DNA from: Saprospiraceae bacterium UBA2329
GTDB taxonomy: Bacteria > Bacteroidota > Bacteroidia > Chitinophagales > Saprospiraceae
DNA: 64,000 nt
Direction of reading: 5' to 3'
Assembly: GCA_002344975.1 (NCBI GenBank)
Contig: DDUV01000012.1
Span: forward strand, 22,492-86,491
The position numbers and the translations under genes are program-made. Shown here in pieces: positions 7,541 to 16,415 of the stretch; position 1 is the stretch's first letter, and every line of letters begins with the position of its first letter. The notes beneath the pieces were generated by a model that was given only the letters and a program-made list of their open reading frames with translations, had not been told where the DNA came from and searched no databases.

Positions 7541-10117
7541 ATGAAGCACACTTTTACTTTTCTCTTGCTTTGGGCCGCCCTTGCCGCTTTCGCGCAAAAA
7601 CAGCCGCTCACTTACTTCCTGCCCGACATCCCGTACGACAAAAACCTGCCCACGCCCGAAGCTTACCTCGGCTTTCAGATCGGCGAGTGGCACATCTCGC
7701 ACGATCAACTGCTGGGCTATATGAAAACATTGGCCGCCGCCTCGCCCAGAGCCAAATTGGTAGAGCATGGCCGCACTTTTGAAAACCGACCGCTCATCCA
7801 CCTCATCATTACTTCTGAAAAAAATCACAAGTCGTTGGACGAGATCAAAGCCCAGCATGTGGCCCTGAGCAACCCGTCCAAATCGGCCGGTGTGGACCTC
7901 AATAAAGTACCCGCCGTACTCTACCAGGGCTACACCATACACGGCAACGAACCCAGCGGCAGCAATGCCGCCATGCTGGCAGCCTACTACTTGCTGGCCG
8001 GCAAAAGCAAAGACCTCGACCGCCTGCTCGAAGACGTCATCATCATTTTTGATCCCTGTTTCAATCCCGACGGCATGAACCGTTTCGCCTCCTGGGTGAA
8101 CACGCACCGCAATAAAAACCTCAGTTCCGACCCTGCCGACCGCGAGTTCAACGAACCCTGGCCCCGCGGGCGCAGCAATCACTACTGGTTTGACCTCAAC
8201 CGCGACTGGCTGCCGGCGCAATTGCCCGAAAGCCAGGGCCGCGTGCGCATCTTCCACGAATGGAAACCCAACGTACTCACCGATCACCATGAGATGGGTT
8301 CCAACACCACCTTCTTCTTCATGCCCGGCGTACCCTCCCGCGTACACCCCCTGACACCCAAGCTCAATCAGGAACTCACCGAGCGCATCGGCAACTACCA
8401 CGCCGAAGCTTTGGACGGCATAGGCTCGCTGTACTTCACCAAAGAGGGCTACGACGATTTTTACTACGGCAAAGGCTCCACTTATCCCGACGCCAACGGT
8501 TGTGTGGGCATCCTTTTTGAGCAGGCCAGTTCGCGCGGACATGTGCAACAAACCGACAACGGCGACCTCACCTTTGCCTTCACCATCCGCAATCAGGTGG
8601 CTACCTCGCTTTCGACCCACAAAGCGGTGCGCGAGATGAAAAAAGACCTGCTCAGCTATCAGCGCGATTTTTACACCTCCGCCCTCGAAGATGCCCGCAA
8701 CGACACCCGCAAAGCCTACATTTTCGGCGATCCGGCCGACCGCGCCCGCACCGCTGCTTTTATTGAGATTTTGCGCAAGCACCAGATCGAAGTATATACG
8801 TTGAAAAAAGATGCTACTGCCGCAGGTCATCAGTTTACGGCAGGCCAAGCCTATGTTGTGCCGCTCGACCAGCCGCAATACCGCCTCATTCATGGCATTT
8901 TTGAAACCAGAACCGCTTTTGAAGACAGCATTTTTTACGACATATCGGGCTGGACTTACCCGCTGGCCTTTAACCTGCCGTATGCCGCGCTGGAAAAACG
9001 CGCCTTTGACGACGACATGATAGGCGACAAAATTGCCGGTCCGGGCATCGTTGTGGAAACACCCGCGCCCGAATTCAGCGAGTACGCTTACCTCATGGAA
9101 TGGACCGAATACTACGCTCCCAAAGCGCTCAACTACCTGCTGCAACAGGGTCTTCGTATGAAAGTGGCCTCTACGGGCTTCTCTATGGACAACCGGAATT
9201 ATCCGCCCGGAACCATCCTGCTGCCGGTAGCTGGCCAGAGCAAAACGCCGGAGCAGATTCACGGACTCATCACCATTGCCTCGCAGATGGGCGGCGTGCG
9301 GTTTTATGATATGGACACCGGTCTGACGCCTGTGGGCATTGACCTCGGCAGCGACGATTTCAAGCTCCTCAAAACCCCAGAAGTGTTGCTCCTCGTGGGC
9401 GAGGGCGTGCGCAGCACCGATGCCGGCGAAATCTGGCACCTGCTCGATCAGCGCTACGATATGCGCGTGACCAAGGTGGAAATGACGGCGCTGGGCCGCG
9501 TTGATCTGAACAAATACACGGCAGTCATCATGCCCGGCGGCAATTACGGCAGCATTTCCGGCGGCGACCGGCTCAAAGAGTGGGTGCAACAGGGCGGCGT
9601 CATCGTGGCCTACCAGGAGGCAGTGCAATGGCTGCGCAGCAATGGCCTGGCGTTCGTGGAATTCAGGCAGGAGAAGGCTTCCGACGCTACTCCGGCACGC
9701 CGTCCATATACAAAAAGGGAGGAAGACCGGGGCGCGCTGCAAACTTCGGGGGCTATTTTTGAGAACCTGCTCGACAACGGTCACCCCATCGGTTACGGCT
9801 ACACGCGAGACAAGATGCCGGTGTTCCGCAGCGGCAATCTCTATTTTGAACCGGCCAAAAATCCCTACGCCACACCCCTACTCTACTCCTCCAATCCGCT
9901 GATGAGCGGCTACCTGCATACCCGCTATGCAGAGCGCGTGCGCAGTTCGGCAGGCGCGGTGGTGAGTGCGGTGGGCCGCGGCAAAGTCGTCGCTTTTGCA
10001 GATAATACGCAGTTCCGGGCTTTCTGGTTTGGGGCCAATAAACTGTTGGCCAATGCCATTTTCTTTGGTCACACCATCCACCCGGATGCATCGGAGAGGA
10101 GTTTGCCGAAGGAATAG
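7541..10117 (+). CDS. Secreted M14 family zinc carboxypeptidase
   Basis: 858 residues with a signal peptide (cleavage near AFAQ, residues 16-19). The M14 zinc motif HxxE is His134-Gly-Asn-Glu137 in IHGNEPSG, and a DHHE motif at residues 248-251 may supply the third ligand. The domain occupies about residues 40-370. The C-terminal half (about 400-858) has Rossmann-like strands, including a glutamine-amidotransferase-like stretch (VIMPGGNYG, then AYQEAVQWL), as is usual in the large Bacteroidota M14 proteins. It is probably periplasmic or outer-membrane associated and trims C-terminal residues from peptides. Placed after two peptide transporters, it fits peptide degradation for uptake. The helicase gene follows only 5 bp downstream. 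Confidence 0.9.
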   Translation: MKHTFTFLLLWAALAAFAQKQPLTYFLPDIPYDKNLPTPEAYLGFQIGEWHISHDQLLGYMKTLAAASPRAKLVEHGRTFENRPLIHLIITSEKNHKSLDEIKAQHVALSNPSKSAGVDLNKVPAVLYQGYTIHGNEPSGSNAAMLAAYYLLAGKSKDLDRLLEDVIIIFDPCFNPDGMNRFASWVNTHRNKNLSSDPADREFNEPWPRGRSNHYWFDLNRDWLPAQLPESQGRVRIFHEWKPNVLTDHHEMGSNTTFFFMPGVPSRVHPLTPKLNQELTERIGNYHAEALDGIGSLYFTKEGYDDFYYGKGSTYPDANGCVGILFEQASSRGHVQQTDNGDLTFAFTIRNQVATSLSTHKAVREMKKDLLSYQRDFYTSALEDARNDTRKAYIFGDPADRARTAAFIEILRKHQIEVYTLKKDATAAGHQFTAGQAYVVPLDQPQYRLIHGIFETRTAFEDSIFYDISGWTYPLAFNLPYAALEKRAFDDDMIGDKIAGPGIVVETPAPEFSEYAYLMEWTEYYAPKALNYLLQQGLRMKVASTGFSMDNRNYPPGTILLPVAGQSKTPEQIHGLITIASQMGGVRFYDMDTGLTPVGIDLGSDDFKLLKTPEVLLLVGEGVRSTDAGEIWHLLDQRYDMRVTKVEMTALGRVDLNKYTAVIMPGGNYGSISGGDRLKEWVQQGGVIVAYQEAVQWLRSNGLAFVEFRQEKASDATPARRPYTKREEDRGALQTSGAIFENLLDNGHPIGYGYTRDKMPVFRSGNLYFEPAKNPYATPLLYSSNPLMSGYLHTRYAERVRSSAGAVVSAVGRGKVVAFADNTQFRAFWFGANKLLANAIFFGHTIHPDASERSLPKE

Positions 10118-10122
10118 CGATT

Positions 10123-12015
10123 ATGCACGAACATATAGAAAACCTGCTCGCCCTGCTCCGATTGGAAAAGGAGGAAGAATTGGAGTTTTACAGGAAAAAA
10201 ATTCAGCGGCTGAGCTTGGAGGAGCGCAAAGCGGAGGGCTATTGCTGGTACCCCGTGAAGCTCGCGCAGCAGGGTTATACCATCGGCGACCGCGCTTTTG
10301 TGGTGGTGGAGCGGCCGGCTGAAAACCGCAAGGAGCATTTTTTTCGGGAGGGCAAAACCGTCAATTTTTTCACCCGGAAGGAGGGCGCGAGGCGGGCGGA
10401 GTTTGCCGGCGTCGTGCATTTTGTGGACAAAAACAAGATGAAAATTATTCTCAACAGTCAGGATTTGCCCGACTGGAGCGACGAGGGCCTCACCGGGGTG
10501 GACCTGCTGTTTGACGAGCGCAGCTACGCGGAAATGGAAAAGGCCCTGCGGCAACTGATGGAGGTAAAAAAAGGCCGCCTGGCCGAACTGCGCGCCGTGT
10601 TGGCCGGGAGCAAAGAACCCGAATTTGGGCAGACGCCTGATATTCAGCACATTCCGGGACTCAATGCCTCGCAGACTGCCGCCATCCGCGAAACGCTGGC
10701 AGCGCGCGATGTGGCCGTCATTCACGGTCCGCCGGGCACCGGAAAAACTACCACCATTGTGCAGGCCGTGAAGCTGCTGTGCCAAACCGAACACACGGTA
10801 TTAGTATGTGCGCCCAGCAATGCTGCGGTGGATTTGCTGACCGAACGATTGGCGGCGCAGGGCTTGTTTGTGGTGCGCCTCGGCAATATTTCGCGCGTGG
10901 ACGAGGGCATTCTCTCGCACACCCTCGAAGCGCTGGCGGCCTCGCACCCGGAGAGCAAAAACGTGAAAAAAGTGCGGATACAGGCCGCAGAATGTAGGCG
11001 GCAGGCCCGGCGATTCAGGCGGCAGTTTGGCTCTGAGGAGCGCAGCGAGCGCCGCCAACTGCTGGAAGAAGCCTCACAATTGGCCGCCTGGGCCGATGCG
11101 CTGGAAGACCGCATTGTGGAGCAAATTCTGGACGGCGCACAGGTGGTGACGGCTACTTTGGTGGGCGCTGCGCAAAAGGTATTGGACAAGCGGCATTTTC
11201 GCACGCTCATCATAGATGAAGCCTCGCAGGCGCTCGAACCCGCCTCCTGGATACCGATCCTCAAAGCCTCGCGGGTGATCCTGACGGGCGATCCCTGCCA
11301 ATTGCCGCCCACCGTAAAATCAGAAGCGGCGGCGCGACAGGGCCTCTCCGTGACCATGATGGAGCGCTGCATAGAGCGCATGCCCTGGTCGCCGATGCTG
11401 GAAGTGCAATACCGGATGCACGCCGCCATCATGGGCTTTTCCAATCGTCGTTTTTACAAAAACCGGCTCAAGGCGCACGAATCTGTGAGCGGCCACCGCT
11501 TGGACATCGGGGAGCATTTTCCGCTGGAGTTTATAGATACCGCCGGCTGCGGATTTGACGAGCAGGTACACCCCGATTCGATGAGCCGTTTCAATCCGGA
11601 TGAGTATCATATTCTGCGCGAACACCTTTATCAACTGATTGAGGCGCATCACGACCGTCCCTTGCCTACTGTGGCCATCATTTCGCCTTACCGGGAGCAG
11701 GCCGATCACATCCGCCGGGAGGCAGAGCAGGATGCCGCGCTGGCCATGTTGTCGCTGAGTGTCAGCACGATAGATGGTTTTCAGGGGCAGGAGCGCGATG
11801 TGGTGTATATTTCATTGGTGAGGTCAAACACAAAAGGTGAAATCGGCTTCCTCAGCGATTACCGCCGCATGAACGTGGCCATGACCCGCGCCCGCAAGTT
11901 GCTCGTCATCATCGGCGACAGCGCGACCATAGGAAATAATGGTTTTTATTCCGATTTGCTGGAGTATTGCGAACAGGAGGGGGTGTATCGTACGGCCTGG
12001 GAGTTTATGAGTTGA
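10123..12015 (+). CDS. SF1 DNA/RNA helicase, UPF1/IGHMBP2-like
   Basis: 630 residues. Helicase motifs are in order: Walker A GPPGTGKT (residues 202-209), Walker B IIDEASQALEP, motif III GDPCQLPPTVKS, motif V SIDGFQGQERDVVYIS and motif VI YRRMNVAMTRARKLL. The 2B-like insert and an N-terminal beta-rich domain (about residues 30-130) match the UPF1/IGHMBP2 branch of superfamily 1B. Such enzymes unwind RNA or DNA 5' to 3' with ATP. The bacterial role is not settled, though repair or RNA surveillance is often proposed. It starts 5 bp after the M14 gene and probably shares its transcript, although the functions look unrelated. Confidence 0.92.
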   Translation: MHEHIENLLALLRLEKEEELEFYRKKIQRLSLEERKAEGYCWYPVKLAQQGYTIGDRAFVVVERPAENRKEHFFREGKTVNFFTRKEGARRAEFAGVVHFVDKNKMKIILNSQDLPDWSDEGLTGVDLLFDERSYAEMEKALRQLMEVKKGRLAELRAVLAGSKEPEFGQTPDIQHIPGLNASQTAAIRETLAARDVAVIHGPPGTGKTTTIVQAVKLLCQTEHTVLVCAPSNAAVDLLTERLAAQGLFVVRLGNISRVDEGILSHTLEALAASHPESKNVKKVRIQAAECRRQARRFRRQFGSEERSERRQLLEEASQLAAWADALEDRIVEQILDGAQVVTATLVGAAQKVLDKRHFRTLIIDEASQALEPASWIPILKASRVILTGDPCQLPPTVKSEAAARQGLSVTMMERCIERMPWSPMLEVQYRMHAAIMGFSNRRFYKNRLKAHESVSGHRLDIGEHFPLEFIDTAGCGFDEQVHPDSMSRFNPDEYHILREHLYQLIEAHHDRPLPTVAIISPYREQADHIRREAEQDAALAMLSLSVSTIDGFQGQERDVVYISLVRSNTKGEIGFLSDYRRMNVAMTRARKLLVIIGDSATIGNNGFYSDLLEYCEQEGVYRTAWEFMS

Positions 12016-12026
12016 GGGGGGGGGTC

Positions 12027-12082
12027 AAGGTTTCGGGTTCAAGGTTTCGGGTTCCATCGCGCTTAGCACTGAACCCGAAACC
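12027..12082. repeat. Tandem 14-mer plus inverted repeat after the helicase gene
   Basis: AAGGTTTCGGGTTC occurs twice in tandem (12027-12054). GAACCCGAAACC (12071-12082) is the exact inverse of the last 12 bases of the second copy, giving a 12-bp stem with a 16-nt loop. Degenerate variants continue to about 12110. There is no T-run, so it is not a clear terminator. The remainder of the gap to 12242 shows no gene. Confidence 0.7.
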
Positions 12083-12242
12083 AGGAACTTTAAAACCGAA
12101 ACCCGAAATTCGGAACGCAAAACCTTGTCTTTTTGGGCAATTTGTCTCAACTTTACGCCCGTTCAGGCCATGCGATAACAAACGCACGCTTCATGAAAAT
12201 CGGCCTTATGCACTGATTCTAAACTTATTATCATTATTAAAC

Positions 12243-12992
12243 ATGGACATACTGGGAGTTGATATTGGCGGCACGGGACTAAAAGGAGCCATTGTAGATG
12301 TGCGGAGCGGAGAATTGCGCAGCGAGCGCGTACGATTGGAAACTCCCAAACCCTCCACTCCGGAGCGCATGACCGAAACTTTTATGGAATTAGTACAGCA
12401 CCTCGACTGGACCGGGCCGGTGGGTTGCGGGTTTCCGGCCATTGTGCGGCATGGCGTGGCTCATTCTGCCTCCAATATTGACAAAGGCTGGCTGGGCCAA
12501 AACATCGAGGCATTGTTCAGCAAGGCTTCGGGGCTCCATGTGGCAGCCCTCAACGACGCCGATGCTGCCGGCTACGCTGAAATGGATTTCGGAAAGGGGA
12601 AAGGTCAAATGGGCACGGTTTTACTCATCACCATTGGATCGGGCATAGGCACCGCGCTGTTTGTGGACGGCAGGGAAGTACCCAACACGGAGTTCGGGCA
12701 TCTCATCATGCATAATATGATTGCCGAGCATTATGTGTCGAACTCTGCCCGCAAAAAATTGGACCTCTCCTGGGAAAAATGGGGCAAGCGCTTCAACGAA
12801 TACCTGCACCATTTGGAACGCCTGCTTTCGCCGGATATGTTCATACTCGGAGGCGGCATCAGCAAAGATTTCGACAGTTACCAAAAGTATTTGAAAGTGG
12901 AAACACCGGTGACGCCGGCCAAACTGCTCAATAACGCGGGCATCGTAGGGGCTGCGGGGTATGCGTATCGCAGGCTGGGAGGAGGAGCATAG
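12243..12992 (+). CDS. ppgK: Polyphosphate glucokinase (ROK family)
   Basis: 249 residues from the ATG at 12243. An upstream in-frame extension to 11967 overlaps the helicase gene and is low-complexity repeat sequence, so it was rejected. The N-terminal phosphate loop is ILGVDIGGTGLKG, the substrate region is GCGFPAIVRHGVAHSASNID, and the second phosphate loop is LITIGSGIGTALF, with a C-terminal ILGGGISK. The short length and the GFPA...SASNID block are typical of PpgK rather than ATP-glucokinase or ROK repressors; there is no HTH domain. It phosphorylates glucose using inorganic polyphosphate (often also ATP) in the cytoplasm. The stop codon lies in a repeat that recurs 51 bp later. Confidence 0.88.
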   Translation: MDILGVDIGGTGLKGAIVDVRSGELRSERVRLETPKPSTPERMTETFMELVQHLDWTGPVGCGFPAIVRHGVAHSASNIDKGWLGQNIEALFSKASGLHVAALNDADAAGYAEMDFGKGKGQMGTVLLITIGSGIGTALFVDGREVPNTEFGHLIMHNMIAEHYVSNSARKKLDLSWEKWGKRFNEYLHHLERLLSPDMFILGGGISKDFDSYQKYLKVETPVTPAKLLNNAGIVGAAGYAYRRLGGGA

Positions 12993-13047
12993 GGCATAGA
13001 GCGAAGCGAAGTCCCGATGAGGAACGAAATCGGGAGAGCATAGGGCA
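12985..13047. repeat. Hairpin bracketed by 12-bp direct repeats
   Basis: GAGCATAGGGCA occurs at 12985-12996 and 13036-13047. Between the copies lies a hairpin, TCCCGAT (13012-13018) with ATCGGGA (13029-13035). The first direct repeat includes the stop codon of ppgK. The layout looks like a small insertion with a duplicated target, or a duplication of the gene end. Confidence 0.65.
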
Positions 13048-13073
13048 GAGGGAAATTTTGTGAGAAAATAAAC

Positions 13074-13081
13074 TACTTTTG
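13074..13081 (+). promoter_or_regulatory. Candidate -7 promoter box for hypC
   Basis: TACTTTTG matches TAnnTTTG and ends 36 bp before the hypC ATG. The same octamer precedes the glycosyltransferase gene. A TTTG at 13057-13060 is closer than the usual -33 spacing. Confidence 0.4.
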
Positions 13082-13117
13082 CCATCGGTATTGATTCGTC
13101 AACAACAACATTCAGTC

Positions 13118-13363
13118 ATGTGCCTCGCCATTCCGGGTAAAATAGCCTCCATCACCAATCAATTGGACGACACCTTCCGCATAGGCAAAGTTTCGTTTGG
13201 AGGTATCCTCAAAGAAGTGAATCTGATGATGGTGCCTGAAGCCCAACCCGGCGATTATGTACTGGTGCATGTGGGCGTGGCCATCAGTGTGGTGGATGAG
13301 GAAGAAGCCGAAAAAACGTTCCGATATCTCAAAGAAATCGGCGAACTGGAAGAGTTGGAGTGA
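13118..13363 (+). CDS. hypC: HypC/HybG/HupF family hydrogenase maturation chaperone
   Basis: 81 residues starting MCLAIPGKI, the invariant HypC N-terminus. Cys2 is the residue that, after Met removal, binds HypD and the Fe(CN)2CO intermediate during [NiFe]-hydrogenase assembly. The ATG at 13118 is set by this motif; a longer in-frame start at 13079 would bury Cys2. The rest (VSFGGILKEVNLMMVPEA, GDYVLVHVGVAIS) matches the family beta-barrel, and the acidic tail is normal. No hypD, hypE, hypF or hydrogenase structural gene is in the window, so the gene is unlinked from its usual partners. It is preceded by a promoter-like box. Confidence 0.92.
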   Translation: MCLAIPGKIASITNQLDDTFRIGKVSFGGILKEVNLMMVPEAQPGDYVLVHVGVAISVVDEEEAEKTFRYLKEIGELEELE

Positions 13364-13558
13364 TCCGCTCCGCACAAAATATTTGCCCATCAGGCAGCGT
13401 TTTGGCCTGCACACGGTATCTCTCTAACAATTTTCTACCCTGATCTCATTTTTTAACATTTAAAAATTCGCCGCTATTTGAGGCATTGCCTATTATTGTG
13501 GCCTCTTTGTAACCAACCGATTTTTCTAAAGGAAGCTATCTTTTCAAATCCATCATCT

Positions 13559-14611
13559 ATGTTGAAACTTCGATTGATTTTCTCCGCCCTGGCCATCGCC
13601 GGCAGCATCGTGAGCCTCTCTGCGCAGGACATTCACTTCTCGCAGTTTTACCTCTCGCCGCTCAACCTCAACCCGGCTCTGACCGGCGTTATGAATTGCA
13701 ATGTCCGATTAGCTGCCAACTACCGCAACCAGTGGGCTTCGGTATTGCGTTCCAATGCCTACAATACTTACTCCGTCTCTTATGACCAGCGCATCGCTAC
13801 CGGTCGCTACGATTACTTCGGCGTAGGCGGCACTTTCTGGGGCGACCGCGCCGGCGAATCGCGTTTCCAAACGCTGACCGGCAAAATCTCCGGCTCTTAC
13901 AGCAAGCGCATGGCGGGTACCCGTACCAGCGCGTCTTACTTAGTGGCCGGGGCCGAACTGGGCTTTGCGCAGCGCAGTATTGACTTTATCAATCTTCGTT
14001 GGGGTACTCAGCACGATGGCCGCGGCGCGCACGATCCCAACCTGCCGACGCTGGAAAACGGTTTCAATCGCGACAACTTCATCTTCGCCGACATGGCTGC
14101 CGGTTTGCTCTGGTTCGCCGTTTTCGATTCCGACAACAACCTCTATCTCGGCGCTTCTTTCCACCACCTCAACCGCGCCAATCTCTCTTTTACCAACACC
14201 GAGCAAGACCTGTTGTACAGCCGCTTCACGGTACACGGCGGCGGCGAGTTCAGCATGAGTGATAAGGTGGGCCTTGTGCCGGGCGTCATCGTGATGAGCC
14301 AGGGGCCGTCCTTTCAGGTGAACGCGGGCACCAGCCTCAAATTCATCCTCAACAAAACCAAATACGACACGCAGGCATTTCAGGTGGGCTTGTGGACGCG
14401 CGTTTCCAATAAAATTGAAACCGGCGTACTCAACGATGCAGCCATCCTCTCCACCCGTTTCGATATGAACAACTTCAGCCTCGGCTTCAGCTACGACATC
14501 AACGTGTCGCCGCTCAAAGCTGCCAGCAACGGTCAGGGCGGCTTTGAATTTGCTCTGAACTACAAGATTTGCGGCCCCGAAAAACGCGGCCTCTACTGCC
14601 CGAACTTCTGA
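13559..14611 (+). CDS. PorP/SprF family T9SS membrane protein
   Basis: 350 residues from the ATG at 13559, which gives a clean signal peptide ending LSAQ (residues 20-23). The longer in-frame start at 13478 would mask it. The mature protein opens with QFYLSPLNLNPALTG, the hallmark of the PorP/SprF family, followed by alternating strands of a predicted 14-strand outer-membrane barrel. In Flavobacterium, SprF is needed to export the adhesin SprB through the type IX system, and other PorP/SprF proteins serve individual cargo. It is encoded alone here, 20 kb away from the giant SprB-like gene and facing the other way, so pairing with that adhesin is only a guess. A shared terminator follows. Confidence 0.92.
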   Translation: MLKLRLIFSALAIAGSIVSLSAQDIHFSQFYLSPLNLNPALTGVMNCNVRLAANYRNQWASVLRSNAYNTYSVSYDQRIATGRYDYFGVGGTFWGDRAGESRFQTLTGKISGSYSKRMAGTRTSASYLVAGAELGFAQRSIDFINLRWGTQHDGRGAHDPNLPTLENGFNRDNFIFADMAAGLLWFAVFDSDNNLYLGASFHHLNRANLSFTNTEQDLLYSRFTVHGGGEFSMSDKVGLVPGVIVMSQGPSFQVNAGTSLKFILNKTKYDTQAFQVGLWTRVSNKIETGVLNDAAILSTRFDMNNFSLGFSYDINVSPLKAASNGQGGFEFALNYKICGPEKRGLYCPNF

Positions 14612-14636
14612 TCGCACATCAGACCAACAGACAGCG

Positions 14637-14676
14637 AAAAGGGGCACAGCAGCGTCAGGTTGTTGTGCCCTTTTTT
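14637..14676. terminator. Bidirectional terminator between the PorP and GMC genes
   Basis: A long stem of about 17 bp: AAAAGGGGCACAGCAGC (14637-14653) pairs with GTTGTTGTGCCCTTTT (from 14659), with a few G-U pairs and a 5-nt loop. It has six Ts on the + side and four on the - side. It lies between convergent genes. Confidence 0.88.
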
Positions 14677-14682
14677 GTATGC

Positions 14683-16263
14683 TTAATCCCCCTTCCTTTC
14701 CGGCACCAACGACATGGCGTACTCGCTCAGCGCCGTGATGGTCAGGCTGGGGTTCACGCCCAGATTGGCGGGTACGATGGAGCCGTCCAAAATGTACATA
14801 TTGGGATAACCAAACACCTCAAATCGTTCATTCACAACGCCTTCCGAAGTGTCTGACCCCATAGCGCAGCCGCCGATGATGTGCGCGGTGGAAGACATGT
14901 TGAACGCCAGTTCCGTCACTGCATTCATGGCCGTGCCGTTCACTTTGGACGCATAACGCCGCATCACCTCTTGCCCGGATGGAATGTAGGCAGGCACCCG
15001 CGAGGCCCCTTCGGCGGTATTGTCTAAAGTCATTTTACCGCCCAACAAGCCCCGTTTCCATACCATTCGCATGGAATTGTCCAAAGTTTGCATGACCAAC
15101 AAAATGACCGACTTGCGCGGCAGATTGGTGGAAAAAACCATGCGCAATGCCTCCAGCGGACGCACCCAAAACGCGCCTAACCAGCGCAGCAATCGCATGG
15201 TGGGATTATGGCCGTCCACTGCCAGAGAGCCGAGCCGCAGCATGGCGCCGGATTTGTCGGGAAATTTCACCAATTCCACATGCGTATGCTCGTCGGGGTA
15301 GAAACCGGAACTGATGGCCACGCCGTAGTTGAGCTTGCGGTCGGCATTCACCACGCCGCAGAGGGATTCCGAATTGGTGCGAAGGTTGTCGCCCAGCCTG
15401 TCGGACAAACGGGGCAGTGTGCCGATTCCGAATTTTTGTTCCAACAAGAGCCGCATGGTACCCAGCACCCCCGCGCTGAACACAATGCCCCGCGCCCGGA
15501 AACTGCGCCGACCACCGCCCAACCAGCCCGTACTGCTGCGGGCCTCCACGGTGTATTCGCCTTTGGCATCGTCGTAAGTGACGCGGGTGGCCTGCGTTTC
15601 GGGCAGCACCTGCGCGCCGTACTTCTCAGCAAACCAGAGGTAGTTTTTATCCAATGTGTTTTTGGCATCGTGGCGGCAACCCACCATGCAACCCGCGCAC
15701 TCGATACAGCCTTTGCGCAGCGGCCCCTCGCCGTTGAAGTACGGGTCGGCGGGCTGATGCGGATCGCCGTAATACACGCCCACGTCCACACCTTTGTAGG
15801 TATGGCCGCGCCCCATGTCCTGCGCTACTTCAGCCAGCAGGCGGTCGTCTTCGTATTGGTGACGGGCGGGGGTGGCGCCCAGCATGAATTTGGCTTTTTG
15901 ATAAAATGGCGCCAGCACGGTTTTCCAGTCCTGAAACTTAGCCCAGACCGGGTTTTCAAAAAAAGCATCCGGCGGAGTCAGCAGCGTATTGGCATAAACC
16001 AGACTGCCGCCGCCCACACCCACGCCGCTGATGACGAACACCTCGCGGAAAAAAGTGAGTTGTTGAAACCCAAAACAGCGCAACAGCGGCGCCCAGAGGT
16101 ACTTGCGCAGGTTCCAGTTGCTGCGCGGGAAATCGCCAGTGGCATAGCGTTTGCCTTTTTCCAGCACTAAAACGCTGTACCCTTTCTCTGCCAGGCGCAT
16201 GGCCGACACGCTGCCCCCGAAGCCGGAGCCGATGACGATGTAGTCGTAGGTTTTTTCCTGCAT
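14683..16263 (-). CDS. GMC family FAD oxidoreductase (cholesterol oxidase-like)
   Basis: 526 residues from the ATG at 16263. The FAD-binding GSGFGGS lies at residues 12-18, right after the first strand YDYIVI. An upstream extension to 16362 adds a Cys-rich tail coded by a spacer repeat and was rejected. A cysteine cluster, ECAGCMVGC, lies near residue 190, as in the subgroup related to bacterial cholesterol oxidase. The C-terminal AHIIGGCAMG (near residue 458) holds the conserved active-site His of GMC enzymes. It oxidises an alcohol with FAD; the substrate is unknown and sterol is only one possibility. There is no signal peptide. It converges with the PorP gene and diverges from the V-ATPase operon. 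Confidence 0.88.
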   Translation of the reverse strand: MQEKTYDYIVIGSGFGGSVSAMRLAEKGYSVLVLEKGKRYATGDFPRSNWNLRKYLWAPLLRCFGFQQLTFFREVFVISGVGVGGGSLVYANTLLTPPDAFFENPVWAKFQDWKTVLAPFYQKAKFMLGATPARHQYEDDRLLAEVAQDMGRGHTYKGVDVGVYYGDPHQPADPYFNGEGPLRKGCIECAGCMVGCRHDAKNTLDKNYLWFAEKYGAQVLPETQATRVTYDDAKGEYTVEARSSTGWLGGGRRSFRARGIVFSAGVLGTMRLLLEQKFGIGTLPRLSDRLGDNLRTNSESLCGVVNADRKLNYGVAISSGFYPDEHTHVELVKFPDKSGAMLRLGSLAVDGHNPTMRLLRWLGAFWVRPLEALRMVFSTNLPRKSVILLVMQTLDNSMRMVWKRGLLGGKMTLDNTAEGASRVPAYIPSGQEVMRRYASKVNGTAMNAVTELAFNMSSTAHIIGGCAMGSDTSEGVVNERFEVFGYPNMYILDGSIVPANLGVNPSLTITALSEYAMSLVPERKGD

Positions 16264-16349
16264 GGTATATTGTTTTCGCTTCCCGCAAAGATCGCAAAGA
16301 TTGCCAAGCATTGGATGTCTGTTGTCATTTGAAAAGATGACAAAACTCA

Positions 16350-16381
16350 TTGGGTTGGGCAATCTCGTTTAATTACCTTTG
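16350..16381 (+). promoter_or_regulatory. Candidate promoter of the V-ATPase operon
   Basis: TACCTTTG (16374-16381) matches the Bacteroidota -7 box TAnnTTTG. TTG at 16350-16352 lies 21 bp upstream, near the expected -33 spacing. The box ends 34 bp before the start of the first operon gene. Confidence 0.5.
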
Positions 16382-16415
16382 CTCTTGCATGATTTCCAAA
16401 TGAAAAACACCCATC

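Noticed and set aside
7496..9784. Long minus-strand open frame (762 codons) opposite the M14 peptidase gene
   Set aside because: No start context or domain, and it mirrors a clearly coding frame with full M14 motifs. High GC makes antisense frames open.
11967..12242. N-terminal extension of the polyphosphate glucokinase
   Set aside because: It overlaps the helicase gene and translates a simple repeat; the family begins at MDILGVDIGG (12243).
13396..13414. CAGGC/GCCTG hairpin after hypC as a terminator
   Set aside because: Only 5 bp and no T-run.
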